A DNA stretch of 64,000 nt. It comes from Nostoc sp. 106C. GTDB lineage: Bacteria > Cyanobacteriota > Cyanobacteriia > Cyanobacteriales > Nostocaceae. A model generated the notes under the pieces. That model searched no databases, was not told the DNA's origin, and saw only the letters and a program-made list of their open reading frames with translations. The translations under genes and the position numbers were made by a program. This document shows positions 9,040 to 18,020 of this stretch, in pieces; the stretch's first letter is position 1; every line of letters starts with the position of its first letter. The stretch is taken from the NCBI RefSeq assembly GCF_002154725.1, contig NZ_MTAW01000124.1, positions 1 through 64,000 on the forward strand, given 5' to 3'.

Positions 9040-9654
9040 ATGAGTCGTCCTCGAATTATTCAACCCCGACAAAGCTATACGTTTAGCAAATATTTTGAAC
9101 TTCCATTTTCCCCAGAAGATATTCTGGCTGAACTAGGCTGTAAGTATGAACGTGAACGTTTGCAATTACCAATAGCAGAATTTACCCCCAACCGCATCGA
9201 AGAATTACAGCGAGTGATTGAACGTAACCTCCGACGTGTCAAGTTACTGAGCGAAGATGCACGTAAACAAGCAATTATCGCACCTATACTACTAGAAGTC
9301 TGTGAAATCGCACAAACCCAATTAAATATTGAGTATTCTATTAATGTTAGCGATCAATTCAAAGGTAGCTTAGATTACTACATTGATAAAGGTAAGGGTT
9401 TGTTAGTAATTAAAGTTAAACAAGCAGATTTAAGTAGAGGGTTTACACAATTAGCAGTTGAATTAATTGCACTTGACCAGTGGATAAATTCAGATACACC
9501 AATCCTTTATGGTGCAGTAACTACGGGTGAAGATTGGCGATTTGTTACCTACCAACGTCAAGAGAAACAGATAACTGAAGACTTTAAATTATATCGAGTA
9601 CCAGAAGAATTACCTGAGTTAATTAAAATTCTAGTTGGTATACTAAGCACCTGA
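9040..9654 (+). CDS. PD-(D/E)XK-fold-like protein inside the exporter operon
   Basis: A 204-residue soluble protein. The order of elements resembles cyanobacterial restriction-endonuclease-like proteins: a helical start with SEDAR, IIAPILLEVCEIA, then SLDYYIDKGKGLLVIKVKQA, and ELIALDQW with GAVTTGEDWRFV. In active nucleases of this fold the core reads D...E-x-K. Here Asp of SLDYY is present, but the position before V-K is Lys (VIKVK) rather than Glu or Gln, so catalysis is doubtful. It lies between the two permease genes, 69 and 28 bases away, and is very likely co-transcribed. Its role in export, if any, is unknown. The fold call is inference. Confidence 0.6.
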   Translation: MSRPRIIQPRQSYTFSKYFELPFSPEDILAELGCKYERERLQLPIAEFTPNRIEELQRVIERNLRRVKLLSEDARKQAIIAPILLEVCEIAQTQLNIEYSINVSDQFKGSLDYYIDKGKGLLVIKVKQADLSRGFTQLAVELIALDQWINSDTPILYGAVTTGEDWRFVTYQRQEKQITEDFKLYRVPEELPELIKILVGILST

Positions 9655-9682
9655 TATGTCATCTAGGTAATATCAAATAACC

Positions 9683-10807
9683 ATGAAATTGATTCAAGCT
9701 TTATTTAATAGCCGATTTTGGAGTTTAGCAATAAAAGAATTTCGCCAAATCTTACGAAGTAAGGAAACATTAGTATTATTGATAATTCCTCCTACAATTC
9801 AAATGCTACTTTATGGCTTTGCTCTCAATCCAGATGTACATTATCTCAAATTAGGCGTTGTCGATTATGCCAATAGTTATGAAAGTAGAGAGTTAGTTTC
9901 TGTTTTAACAGTTAATAAAGTATTTACATTAGAAAAATATCTGTTTAATACTCAAGATTTAGGTGAGCAAGTACGGCAAGGAAAAATCACAGCAGGTTTA
10001 ATTATCCCGCCTGATTTTAAACGTAATTTATCAGAAGACAAATCTGGCGAGGTGCAGATTTTGATAGACGCAGTAGATGCCAATACTGCTGGTATTGCTC
10101 AAGGTTATCTAAATCAGATGATTAATCAATTTAGTCGCCGCTTGTCATCTAATCAAGCCCCACCATTAATTACGCCACAAACAACTTTTCTTTATAATCC
10201 TGGTTTGCGGAGTAGTTGGTTTTTCATCCCAGGTGTTTTGGGATTAGTTTTAACGCTGATTAGTTCTTTAGTTTCTTCAGTAACAGTTGTCAGGGAAAAA
10301 GATACAGGAACTCTAGAACAACTATTAATGACTCCAGCAGAAGCTTGGGAGATATTACTAGCTAAAATTGTGCCGCTATTTGTGCTATTGATGGGCGATG
10401 TAATTTTGGCTCTAACTATAGGAAGATTGATTTTCAGTGTTCCTTTTCGCGGCAATGCTGCTCTTTTTCTAGCTTTATCAGGACTTTATTTATTTGTTGG
10501 AATTGGCATTGGGATTATGCTGGCTACAGTTTGCCGCACTCAGCAGCAAGTTGTGCTGACATCATTTTTTATTAATTTACCGTTGATTCAACTTTCTGGT
10601 GCTATTTCTCCCATTGAAAGTATGCCAATATTCTTTAAGTATTTGTCACTACTGAATCCGCTACGTCATTATATAGAGATTGTGCGAGGCATACTACTTA
10701 AAGGTGTAGGATTAGAAGTACTTTGGATTCATGCGATCGCACTTTTTCTCTTTGCTACACTACTGTTATCCATCAGTATCAACCAATTCCGCCGTCAGTT
10801 GAGTTAA
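9683..10807 (+). CDS. ABC-2 type permease (YbhR-like)
   Basis: A 374-residue ABC-2 permease with the same layout as its partner at 7831-8970: a first span near residue 35 (LVLLIIPPTIQMLLYGFAL), a long external loop, and five C-terminal spans. The coupling segment VREKDTGTLEQLLMTPAEAWE is typical. Together the two probably form a heterodimeric channel. It is the last gene of the operon and converges on recG, whose stop lies 11 bases beyond. Confidence 0.9.
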   Translation: MKLIQALFNSRFWSLAIKEFRQILRSKETLVLLIIPPTIQMLLYGFALNPDVHYLKLGVVDYANSYESRELVSVLTVNKVFTLEKYLFNTQDLGEQVRQGKITAGLIIPPDFKRNLSEDKSGEVQILIDAVDANTAGIAQGYLNQMINQFSRRLSSNQAPPLITPQTTFLYNPGLRSSWFFIPGVLGLVLTLISSLVSSVTVVREKDTGTLEQLLMTPAEAWEILLAKIVPLFVLLMGDVILALTIGRLIFSVPFRGNAALFLALSGLYLFVGIGIGIMLATVCRTQQQVVLTSFFINLPLIQLSGAISPIESMPIFFKYLSLLNPLRHYIEIVRGILLKGVGLEVLWIHAIALFLFATLLLSISINQFRRQLS

Positions 10808-10818
10808 TGGTTGAAAAA

Positions 10819-13311
10819 TCAAGTCAAAATCGCCCCACCCATTAACCTCTCATACCGATACTTCAACTCTTCCTTCATCAAATACCAACGCTCTAAAGTT
10901 GCATCTATCTCTATAACTTTCTCTGCTGCTTGTCGCGCTAACAGCAAAACTTCCTCATCTTCCAGCAAACTTGCAAGCGTAAAATCTGGCACACCAGATT
11001 GACGAGTTCCCAACACTTCCCCAGGGCCGCGAAAACGCATATCCATTTCCGATATAAAAAACCCATCCTGAGACTGTTCCATCACTCTCAGCCGTTGTTG
11101 CGCGTCAGGACTTCTAGAACTACTCATTAACAAACAGTAGGACTGCGCCGCACCACGCCCAACCCGTCCCCGCAGTTGGTGCAGTTGTGATAAACCGAAA
11201 CGTTCTGCATTTTCAATTAGCATCACTGTAGCATTAGGCACGTCTACGCCCACTTCCACAACTGTAGTGGAAACTAAAATTTGGGTTTTGTTCTCGCGGA
11301 ATTTAGTAATTGCTTCGTCCTTCTCGGCTGAACTCATACGACCATGAAGCAACCCGACTTCAAACTCAGGAAAAACGCTCTCCTTGAGCTTTTGATGTTC
11401 TTCCACAGCCGAGCGTAAATCTAGTTTTTCTGATTCTTCTACCAACGGCAAAACCACATATATTTGCCGTCCTTGGGCAATTTCTCGACGCATCAGGTCG
11501 TAAGCATGGGTGCGTTGCTGAGCTGTAAGCATTGTAGTCTTAATCTGTTGCCGTCCAGGTGGTAACTCATCAATTTGGCTGACATTCATATCCCCATGTA
11601 TTGTTAGCGCCAATGTCCGGGGGATGGGAGTGGCTGTCATCGTTAATACATGAGGTTGCTCGCCTTTCTGTTGCAAACGCGCCCGTTGTTGCACCCCAAA
11701 GCGATGCTGTTCGTCAATCACCGCTAACCCTAGTTGCCGAAAGTTTACTGGGTCTTGAATCAAGGCGTGCGTGCCGACTAATAGGGGTAATTCTCCCGTT
11801 TCTAACTGGGCATGAATCTGTCGCCTTTTTACAGCTTTTGTGGAACCTGTAAGTAATTCCACTGGCAAATGCAGTAAGTTAAACCAACCAACTAACTTAC
11901 GGTAATGTTGTTCTGCTAAAACTTCAGTCGGAGCCATCAGCGCCGCTTGATAGCCAGATTGAATTGCCGCTAAAATAGCAACCACAGCAACCACAGTTTT
12001 CCCAGAACCTACATCGCCTTGTACCAAACGATTCATGGGTGTGGGTTCTTGTAAGTCATTGAGGATATCGTTGATAACTCTTTGCTGTGCGCCAGTGAGT
12101 TGAAACGGCAGTATTTCGTAGAATTTTTCTATTAGCTGACCTTTGGGAGCGAGGATAGCGCTAGTTTGGATTTGCCTTGCTTGATACTGTCGTTGCAATA
12201 AACTCAGTTGCAAGTAGAAAAATTCGTCAAAGACTAAGCGACGACGGGCAACTTGTAGGGAGGCACTATCTGGCGGAAAGTGAATATTAGCGATCGCATC
12301 TTTCAATTCCATCAAACCATACTTCTCTCGCAAACCACTGGGTAAGGGGTCTTTGAGATTTGCCGCAGCAGGTAAAGCAGCTATTACCGCCTGTCGCACC
12401 ATATTCGCTGCTATACCTTCAGTTAAAGCATAAATTGGCACAACCCGACCGATAGTCAAAGAATCAATTGTATCTCCGGGATTTGCCAACACTTCTAATT
12501 CGGGGTTATCCAGCGTCAAGCCATATTTACTTTCCTTGACTAACCCGCAAGCCGCAATCACACTACCTACCGGATAGCGCCGTTTTAAACTTTCTTGCCA
12601 AGCGCGACTAGTAAAGCGCGTACCAGCAGAAAAGCGACTAACTTTAATTTGCCCAGTGTTATCCTTCAGTATCAGTTCTAAAATTGATAGTTTCTGATTT
12701 TTCGGACTATTAAAACAGTTGCAGCGCTTTACCGTTGCGACTATCGTCACCGTCTCACCCGCCTGCAACTCGCGGATATTTACCTGACGTGCATAGTCAA
12801 TGTGGTCGCGGGGATAGTAAAAAAGTAAGTCGCGCACGGTATACAAACCAAGACGCGCCAAATTGTCGGCTTTTCTAATCCCTATTTCTGGTAAATCGCT
12901 GAGTTTTTGGTCAATTTTTGGAGCCAGCCTCCGACTAACCTCAGCCACAATTGGAGATTTGGGATTTTGAATTTTAGATTGATAATTTTTACTTGGCTCC
13001 TCTACTCCTTTGTGCTTCTTCTCCTCCTGTTCCCCATCTTCTTGCTGTAGTTGGTACAGATATCTGCGCGTTTCTGCTACTAAATGTTGTCTATCTTCTA
13101 AAACCAGTTCGGGATATTTAGCAAATTGTATCGCTAGCTCTTGCCAGCGACGGCGTTCACTTGAGGGCAAAGCTGTAGGAAATTTCCCTAAAGTCAAGCT
13201 GAGAAATTCACTAAAGCGGTATTGTCTACCCATCAAGTCTGTAAAGCCTTGTTCTGCTTCTATTGCCAAGGCTTTTTGCAATCTTATCCAATCTGGTTTG
13301 TCATTGGTCAT
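10819..13311 (-). CDS. recG: ATP-dependent DNA helicase RecG
   Basis: An 830-residue RecG, which remodels stalled replication forks and branched DNA. It has a long cyanobacterial N-terminal extension with a low-complexity stretch, a wedge/OB domain, then a superfamily 2 motor: Walker A GDVGSGKT, the DEQH box in VIDEQHRFGV, motif III TMTATPIPRT and motif VI QLRGRVGRG. E. coli RecG is about 690 residues; the difference is mainly at the N-terminus. The first six residues (MTNDKP) are encoded by the flanking TGACCAATGACAAA repeat, so the start has probably been extended by, or captured from, the array. Confidence 0.95.
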   Translation of the reverse strand: MTNDKPDWIRLQKALAIEAEQGFTDLMGRQYRFSEFLSLTLGKFPTALPSSERRRWQELAIQFAKYPELVLEDRQHLVAETRRYLYQLQQEDGEQEEKKHKGVEEPSKNYQSKIQNPKSPIVAEVSRRLAPKIDQKLSDLPEIGIRKADNLARLGLYTVRDLLFYYPRDHIDYARQVNIRELQAGETVTIVATVKRCNCFNSPKNQKLSILELILKDNTGQIKVSRFSAGTRFTSRAWQESLKRRYPVGSVIAACGLVKESKYGLTLDNPELEVLANPGDTIDSLTIGRVVPIYALTEGIAANMVRQAVIAALPAAANLKDPLPSGLREKYGLMELKDAIANIHFPPDSASLQVARRRLVFDEFFYLQLSLLQRQYQARQIQTSAILAPKGQLIEKFYEILPFQLTGAQQRVINDILNDLQEPTPMNRLVQGDVGSGKTVVAVVAILAAIQSGYQAALMAPTEVLAEQHYRKLVGWFNLLHLPVELLTGSTKAVKRRQIHAQLETGELPLLVGTHALIQDPVNFRQLGLAVIDEQHRFGVQQRARLQQKGEQPHVLTMTATPIPRTLALTIHGDMNVSQIDELPPGRQQIKTTMLTAQQRTHAYDLMRREIAQGRQIYVVLPLVEESEKLDLRSAVEEHQKLKESVFPEFEVGLLHGRMSSAEKDEAITKFRENKTQILVSTTVVEVGVDVPNATVMLIENAERFGLSQLHQLRGRVGRGAAQSYCLLMSSSRSPDAQQRLRVMEQSQDGFFISEMDMRFRGPGEVLGTRQSGVPDFTLASLLEDEEVLLLARQAAEKVIEIDATLERWYLMKEELKYRYERLMGGAILT

Positions 13312-13406
13312 TAGTCATTGGTCATTAGTTATTAGTCATTAGTCATTGGTCATTAGTCATTAGCCATTGGTTATTCACAAATGACAAAGGACAAAGGACA
13401 AATGAC
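13301..13406. repeat. Heptamer (STRR-type) repeat array
   Basis: About fifteen TCATTAG/TCATTGG units turning into TGACAAA/GGACAAA units. The change of orientation midway gives the stretch a large imperfect dyad. It overlaps the first codons of recG and fills the gap to the upstream gene. Confidence 0.8.
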
Positions 13407-13409
13407 TAT

Positions 13410-14357
13410 TTAATCATCAATCCAAATAGCACGCCATGCTGCTTCAGCTTCAGCAATTGAGCGTTCGCGCTGCTTTTTTTGATACTCCTGTCCTAATTTA
13501 TTTAACTGAACTAAGATACTGCGAATTTGTTTGCGCCCAGAGGAGAGTTTAGAATCAGCAAATTCAATTTCACTCAGCCGTAGGTTAATTGCTATCAGCC
13601 TTGTTAGTCCAGATTGCTGGGCATCCTGCTCATTTTCAATTTCAATTACCAAGTTTAATAAGTTAGGTGGTCCTGGCATGACTTCGGCAGATGCTTCTGA
13701 TGCAGCCGCAGCTACTTCTAAAATTGGTTCTGGTAACTTTTTGGGTAAAATACTAATTTTTTGAAGCAAAACATTGGCATCATGAGAGACTTTTTTGAGA
13801 GTATATTGGATTAACTTCTCTAAGCTCTGTTGCCAAGCTGCCAGTTCCATCGGGTTAGCAGGGTCAGTAAATTTTATAATTAAGGGAAGTTTGCCAGCAC
13901 GATTTCCCTCCATAGCAAACTTTTCAAAACGGATTTTAGATTGTGGATTTTTGTCATCATCCACATCTTCCGCATCACCTACATCTCCCTCATTACTCGC
14001 ATCTTCTCCAGCTACCTCCGCTACCTCATCACTTGCATCTTTCCCAGTTACCTCTGCTACCTCATCCTGATGTTCTTCATTATTAATAAAAGTCAGCAAC
14101 TGCTCAGCTGCTTGTTGTCCCAACTTACGGATGGCTTGTTGCAATTGTTGCCGCTGATTCAATGACAAACTCAGGAAATTTTCGGAATAACCTTGGGTAC
14201 ACAGGTGATACGTTGCCAGAATCAACTGCTGGCGAACGGCTTGCCCTAACATGCTTAAATAACTAGCATAAGCAGTTTGAAGTTCTGCCGCGATCGCTTT
14301 TATCGCTTCTTTCAGCAGTGCAATATCTCGATCAATTCGCTCGATTGCTCTAGCCAT
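13410..14357 (-). CDS. Conserved cyanobacterial hypothetical protein, coiled coil
   Basis: A 315-residue cytoplasmic protein that I do not recognise. The N-terminal 90 residues are helical and alanine-rich. Residues about 95-135 are acidic and of low complexity, with a duplicated DEVAEV(T/A)G(K/E)DAS unit, repeated also at the DNA level. The C-terminal half is helical and ends with a charged coiled coil (LGQEYQKKQRERSIAEAE) and WRAIWIDD. No membrane span or catalytic motif was seen. It lies upstream of recG in the same direction, separated from it by the heptamer array. Confidence 0.65.
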   Translation of the reverse strand: MARAIERIDRDIALLKEAIKAIAAELQTAYASYLSMLGQAVRQQLILATYHLCTQGYSENFLSLSLNQRQQLQQAIRKLGQQAAEQLLTFINNEEHQDEVAEVTGKDASDEVAEVAGEDASNEGDVGDAEDVDDDKNPQSKIRFEKFAMEGNRAGKLPLIIKFTDPANPMELAAWQQSLEKLIQYTLKKVSHDANVLLQKISILPKKLPEPILEVAAAASEASAEVMPGPPNLLNLVIEIENEQDAQQSGLTRLIAINLRLSEIEFADSKLSSGRKQIRSILVQLNKLGQEYQKKQRERSIAEAEAAWRAIWIDD

Positions 14358-14589
14358 ATCTTTTCTTTATAGTCCATCTAAGCCCAATAATGGTACAAAT
14401 GTACGTATCTATTTTAAAATAAACATTCCTAGGATTTGCAATTTTGCGGTAAGTATAGCAAATCTCCTGCAAATAGCAGTCTAAAAGCCTGTTTCTCAGC
14501 TTTATCACCTGCAAAGGAACTTGACTTAGCACAAATTTTAAACATCTATCTTAACTAGAGGCTCTTAATTATCTCTAATCAAGACTAAT

Positions 14590-14626
14590 AAAATACAGGC
14601 CAGCATAGTTTGCCTGGCCTGTATTT
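14590..14626. terminator. Bidirectional intrinsic terminator downstream of tsf
   Basis: A perfect 14-bp inverted repeat, AAAATACAGGCCAG and CTGGCCTGTATTTT, with a 9-base loop. The A-run and T-run at its ends suit termination in both directions. It lies about 70 bases beyond the tsf stop. Confidence 0.85.
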
Positions 14627-14668
14627 TAATAAGTCATCTGTCTTTAATCATTTGTTCTTAGTTCTAAT

Positions 14669-14694
14669 CACAAATGACCAATGACAAATGACAA
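14669..14694. repeat. Short heptamer repeat array
   Basis: About three TGACAAA/TGACCAA units just past the tsf stop codon. Confidence 0.65.
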
Positions 14695-14696
14695 AA

Positions 14697-15641
14697 TTAC
14701 TTAGTACCCATTTGTGCAGCAACTTCCTCAGCAAAGTTACTTTCTTGCTTTTCAATGCCTTCACCTAAGACATAGCGCACAAAACGTTTGATTTTGATGT
14801 CTTGACCTAGCTTAGACTTAACTTGCTTCACTAAATCTTCCACAGAAATGCTCTGATCTCTAATGAAAGGTTGATCTAGCAAAGCAAATTCTTTCAGGCG
14901 TTTTTCAATCCGTCCCTGAACAATCTTTTCTTTGATGTTCTGGGGTTTGCTAGCTAAATCATCCCGCCCCATTTCAACTTCTGTTTCTCTAGCAGCAACT
15001 TCGGTGGGGATTTCGTCTACACTGACATACTCGACATTTGGGCAAGCAGCTACTTGCATAGCGGCGTTCCGTGCTAAACCTTGGAACTCTTCATTGCCAA
15101 CTACAGCATCAGTTTCGGAGTCTACCTCAACCAAAACACCAACTCGACCGCCAGTGTGAATATAGCTGTCTACTATACCTGATTTGCCTTCTGCTAGTGA
15201 AAAATTGACAAAGCGGCGTACCTTGATATTTTCACCCAAGGTAGTAATGACTTGCTTGATGAAATCTTCTACGGTCAAGCTTTGGTCTTCAATATAGGGT
15301 TGAGTTAACAAAGACTCAACACTATCAGCAGTTACTGCTTGCTTTGCCAGATTCTTAACTAGAGCCTTAAAAGCATCGTTACGGGCAACAAAATCAGTTT
15401 GGCAGTTAACTTCTATGAGTACACCCACCTGAGAGCCAGGTTGAATGTAGGTATCTACTAGACCTTCTGCTGCAATGCGATCGCCTTTTGTACCTCCTTT
15501 AGCGATGCCCTTTTGCCGCAACCAATCTATGGCTTTTTCAAGGTCGCCATCATTTTCTTGTAGTGCTTTTTTGCAGTCCATCATGCCAGCATTGGTTTTT
15601 TGGCGTAGCTCTTGGACTTGTTTTGCAGATATTTCCGCCAT
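14697..15641 (-). CDS. tsf: Elongation factor Ts
   Basis: A 314-residue guanine-nucleotide exchange factor for EF-Tu. The N-terminal UBA-like domain reads [19 protein letters not shown], with the TDFVARND signature near residue 80. The core subdomain appears twice: [16 protein letters not shown] at about 117 and [16 protein letters not shown] at about 260, which accounts for a length greater than short cyanobacterial forms. It follows rpsB in the same direction with a 131-base gap. Confidence 0.95.
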   Translation of the reverse strand: MAEISAKQVQELRQKTNAGMMDCKKALQENDGDLEKAIDWLRQKGIAKGGTKGDRIAAEGLVDTYIQPGSQVGVLIEVNCQTDFVARNDAFKALVKNLAKQAVTADSVESLLTQPYIEDQSLTVEDFIKQVITTLGENIKVRRFVNFSLAEGKSGIVDSYIHTGGRVGVLVEVDSETDAVVGNEEFQGLARNAAMQVAACPNVEYVSVDEIPTEVAARETEVEMGRDDLASKPQNIKEKIVQGRIEKRLKEFALLDQPFIRDQSISVEDLVKQVKSKLGQDIKIKRFVRYVLGEGIEKQESNFAEEVAAQMGTK

Positions 15642-15772
15642 GTTGCCTCAATTCCTACTTGACCTCGAGTTGTAATCGCTCACGGGTGTTGAGTATTTCT
15701 ATCTTACTCAGGGCGATGAAAAGTATGAAGTGTAAACTATGAAGGATAAAATTTCATCCTTCATGCTTTAGC

Positions 15773-16570
15773 CTATTCTTCGTCGTCTTCGTCGCCAGAA
15801 GCATATGAGCCAGTTAGCTCAGTTTCTTCATAATCGTAATCGTCCTCACCACCCTCGTAATCTTCATAATCTTCTTCTGCATCCAGCTGACCATGACGAC
15901 CTTCATAAATCGCGTCTGCCAATTTGCCGACGATCAGCTTAATTGACCTGATGGCATCGTCATTTGCTGGGATGGGAATATCTACTACATCGGGGTCACA
16001 GTTTGTATCCAACATCGATACAATCGGAATTGCCAGTTTTTGGCATTCTTGAACTGCGTTATACTCCCGCCGTTGGTCTACAATCACCACAACATCGGGC
16101 ACTTTCCGCATGGTTTTAATGCCGCCCAAATATTTCTGAAGCTTCGCCATTTCCCGGCGTAACATTGAGGCTTCTTTTTTCGGCAACAAGTCCAAGGCTC
16201 CGGTTTCTTCCCGGCGTTCCAAATCTTTCAGGCGGTCTACCCTAGTTTTGATAGTTGCCCAGTTGGTCAACATTCCACCCAACCAACGCTGGTTAATATA
16301 GTGGGAACCACAGCGACTGGCTTCTTGGGCAATAATACCTGCTGCTTGGCGCTTGGTGCCGACAAACAGAAATTTTTTCCCTTGTTCAGCTTGTGTACGC
16401 ATATAACTATACGCATCTTCCATCAACTGGGCAGTTTGCACCAAGTCGATGATGTGTACACCATTGCGGGAAGTATAGATGTAAGGAGACATTTTTGGGT
16501 TCCAACGCCGGGTCTGATGCCCAAAGTGAACCCCTGACTCCATCATTTGAGCCAATGAAACGACTGGCAT
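15773..16570 (-). CDS. rpsB: 30S ribosomal protein S2
   Basis: A 265-residue S2. The start at 16570 gives [19 protein letters not shown], the conserved S2 beginning. The frame is open 17 codons further upstream, but that stretch is not S2-like. The core contains RRWNPKM, GTKRQA and [19 protein letters not shown]. The C-terminal 45 residues are very acidic and repetitive ([20 protein letters not shown]), an extension seen in some cyanobacteria. It heads the rpsB-tsf unit. Confidence 0.95.
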   Translation of the reverse strand: MPVVSLAQMMESGVHFGHQTRRWNPKMSPYIYTSRNGVHIIDLVQTAQLMEDAYSYMRTQAEQGKKFLFVGTKRQAAGIIAQEASRCGSHYINQRWLGGMLTNWATIKTRVDRLKDLERREETGALDLLPKKEASMLRREMAKLQKYLGGIKTMRKVPDVVVIVDQRREYNAVQECQKLAIPIVSMLDTNCDPDVVDIPIPANDDAIRSIKLIVGKLADAIYEGRHGQLDAEEDYEDYEGGEDDYDYEETELTGSYASGDEDDEE

Positions 16571-16731
16571 ATATTTTTTACTCCGATTCGGGTTAAACCT
16601 CCACCCAGGCGTATTTCCCAACGAGGAAACACCCGAATTCCTGGATGTGCGAGATTAATGAACTATACTAGGCTAGCACATTTAGACTCATGGGTATGGG
16701 GAGCGTTGACAAATGCCCAATTATCCAAGTT

Positions 16732-17697
16732 TCATGAATGCTGCATTTGGGCGTAGGCTTCGTAAACACCCTTGACGTTATACCAATTAAGAAAAATCCG
16801 GGCAACTTCCAAAGCTAATTGAGGTTTACCTAGATTAATTAGCCATTGCAAAAACGGTGCCATTGTCCGTTCATTAAGCGCGCCATTTAGGGATAGTATG
16901 CCCCAAAGCAAACGATGTAACCAAGTCATTTGAATCATCATCCGCACTTCCCAAGTGGGATGTTTTTGATAAAACAAAACTCCCATACGTCCGCGTTGAA
17001 TTTCTTTGTCAATCAAGTTAGGAATTTGTTCTAATTTAAATGCTGGATGCCAATGATAGCCTACAGCTTCCGGACATTTAATCAGTTGTAAACCGATATT
17101 TTTGAGCCTTACACCAAGTTCTAAATCTTCCCAGCCATAAAGTTGAAAGCCAGTATCAAAAAGTCCAGCTTTCTCTAACCAATGTTTGGGAATTGCCACA
17201 TTTCCTGTAGCAAAAAAAGCTGCTGAAAAATCTGTTACTTTATAAGGCTCCGCAGTAGGATTATCGAAATTACAAGTATTAATGACTGCACCGTAAGTAA
17301 AAAAGCGATCGCTCGCCAATCTTTTCTGTCCCTGCACTAGCGCATCAGCATGAGCTTGCAAAAAATTTGACAGCACTACTAAATCACTATCAATAAAAAT
17401 AATTGTGTCTCCTAGTGCTTGTTCTACCCCTAAATTCCGAGCCGCCGCTGGGCCGTTATGGTCTTGTTCAAACCATCGCACATGGGGAAACTCGTCTTTA
17501 TGTGCTGCCAACCACTCTAAAGTCCCATCAGTAGAACCATCATCTACCAAAACGACTTCATAACCTGTAATCGCAGTTGACTTTGCCAAATCTTGCAATT
17601 CTAAGGCTCGGAGGCACTTTTCTAAAATTGATTGGCGATTGTAAGTCGGTATAACAACGCTGAAAAACACAGTCTCACCCACAACACTATTACCCAT
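16732..17697 (-). CDS. Family 2 glycosyltransferase
   Basis: A 321-residue GT-A glycosyltransferase. The N-terminal Rossmann part has VVIPTYNR and VLVDDGSTDGTLEWL; the metal-binding DxD-like motif is FIDSDLVV near residue 100. The galactosyltransferase-like block GWEDLELGVRLKNIG is at about 200. No membrane span is obvious. Family members transfer sugars from nucleotide donors to polysaccharide or lipid acceptors; the acceptor here is unknown. It lies 161 bases upstream of rpsB in the same direction and is probably expressed on its own. Confidence 0.85.
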   Translation of the reverse strand: MGNSVVGETVFFSVVIPTYNRQSILEKCLRALELQDLAKSTAITGYEVVLVDDGSTDGTLEWLAAHKDEFPHVRWFEQDHNGPAAARNLGVEQALGDTIIFIDSDLVVLSNFLQAHADALVQGQKRLASDRFFTYGAVINTCNFDNPTAEPYKVTDFSAAFFATGNVAIPKHWLEKAGLFDTGFQLYGWEDLELGVRLKNIGLQLIKCPEAVGYHWHPAFKLEQIPNLIDKEIQRGRMGVLFYQKHPTWEVRMMIQMTWLHRLLWGILSLNGALNERTMAPFLQWLINLGKPQLALEVARIFLNWYNVKGVYEAYAQMQHS

Positions 17698-18020
17698 CTC
17701 CAGAATAGGACAACTGTGACGCTAGCCCTGTTCCTGGTCACGTAAACCACAAATTTGTAAATGATACCAAATTACCTAGAAAGTAGGCGATGTTTTAGAT
17801 ATCTTCTATTAAACAATGTGTATTTTTAATTACCTAACTTGAAATTGCCAAAACTTTTTTTAATTAAAATATAACCTATTGTTAATTATTTATATATAAG
17901 TTTGTTTCTGATTAATGAATTACTGAGCAATACCATTAATCAGCGATTCAATAATCATGACTGATTCTGAAAATATTTACCTATCACTAAATTTTTTCTG
18001 TAATTGCAGAGGAAAGTTTG
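17698..18020. other. AT-rich divergent intergenic region
   Basis: About 320 bases between the glycosyltransferase and the phoX-like gene. It is AT-rich and has no clear hairpin. AACCTATTGTTAA near 17873 is a weak match to a cyanobacterial Pho box and is not called. Confidence 0.4.

Noticed and set aside
13941-14165. Frame opposite the acidic repeat of the 315-residue protein
   Set aside because: Low-complexity shadow of the opposite strand.
14350-14532. 60-codon minus-strand frame upstream of the coiled-coil gene
   Set aside because: It overlaps the start of the annotated gene and shows no conserved feature or good ribosome site.
17866-17890. Possible Pho box upstream of the PhoX-like gene
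   Set aside because: Only one half-site resembles the TTAACCT consensus and the second repeat is poor; not enough to call an operator.
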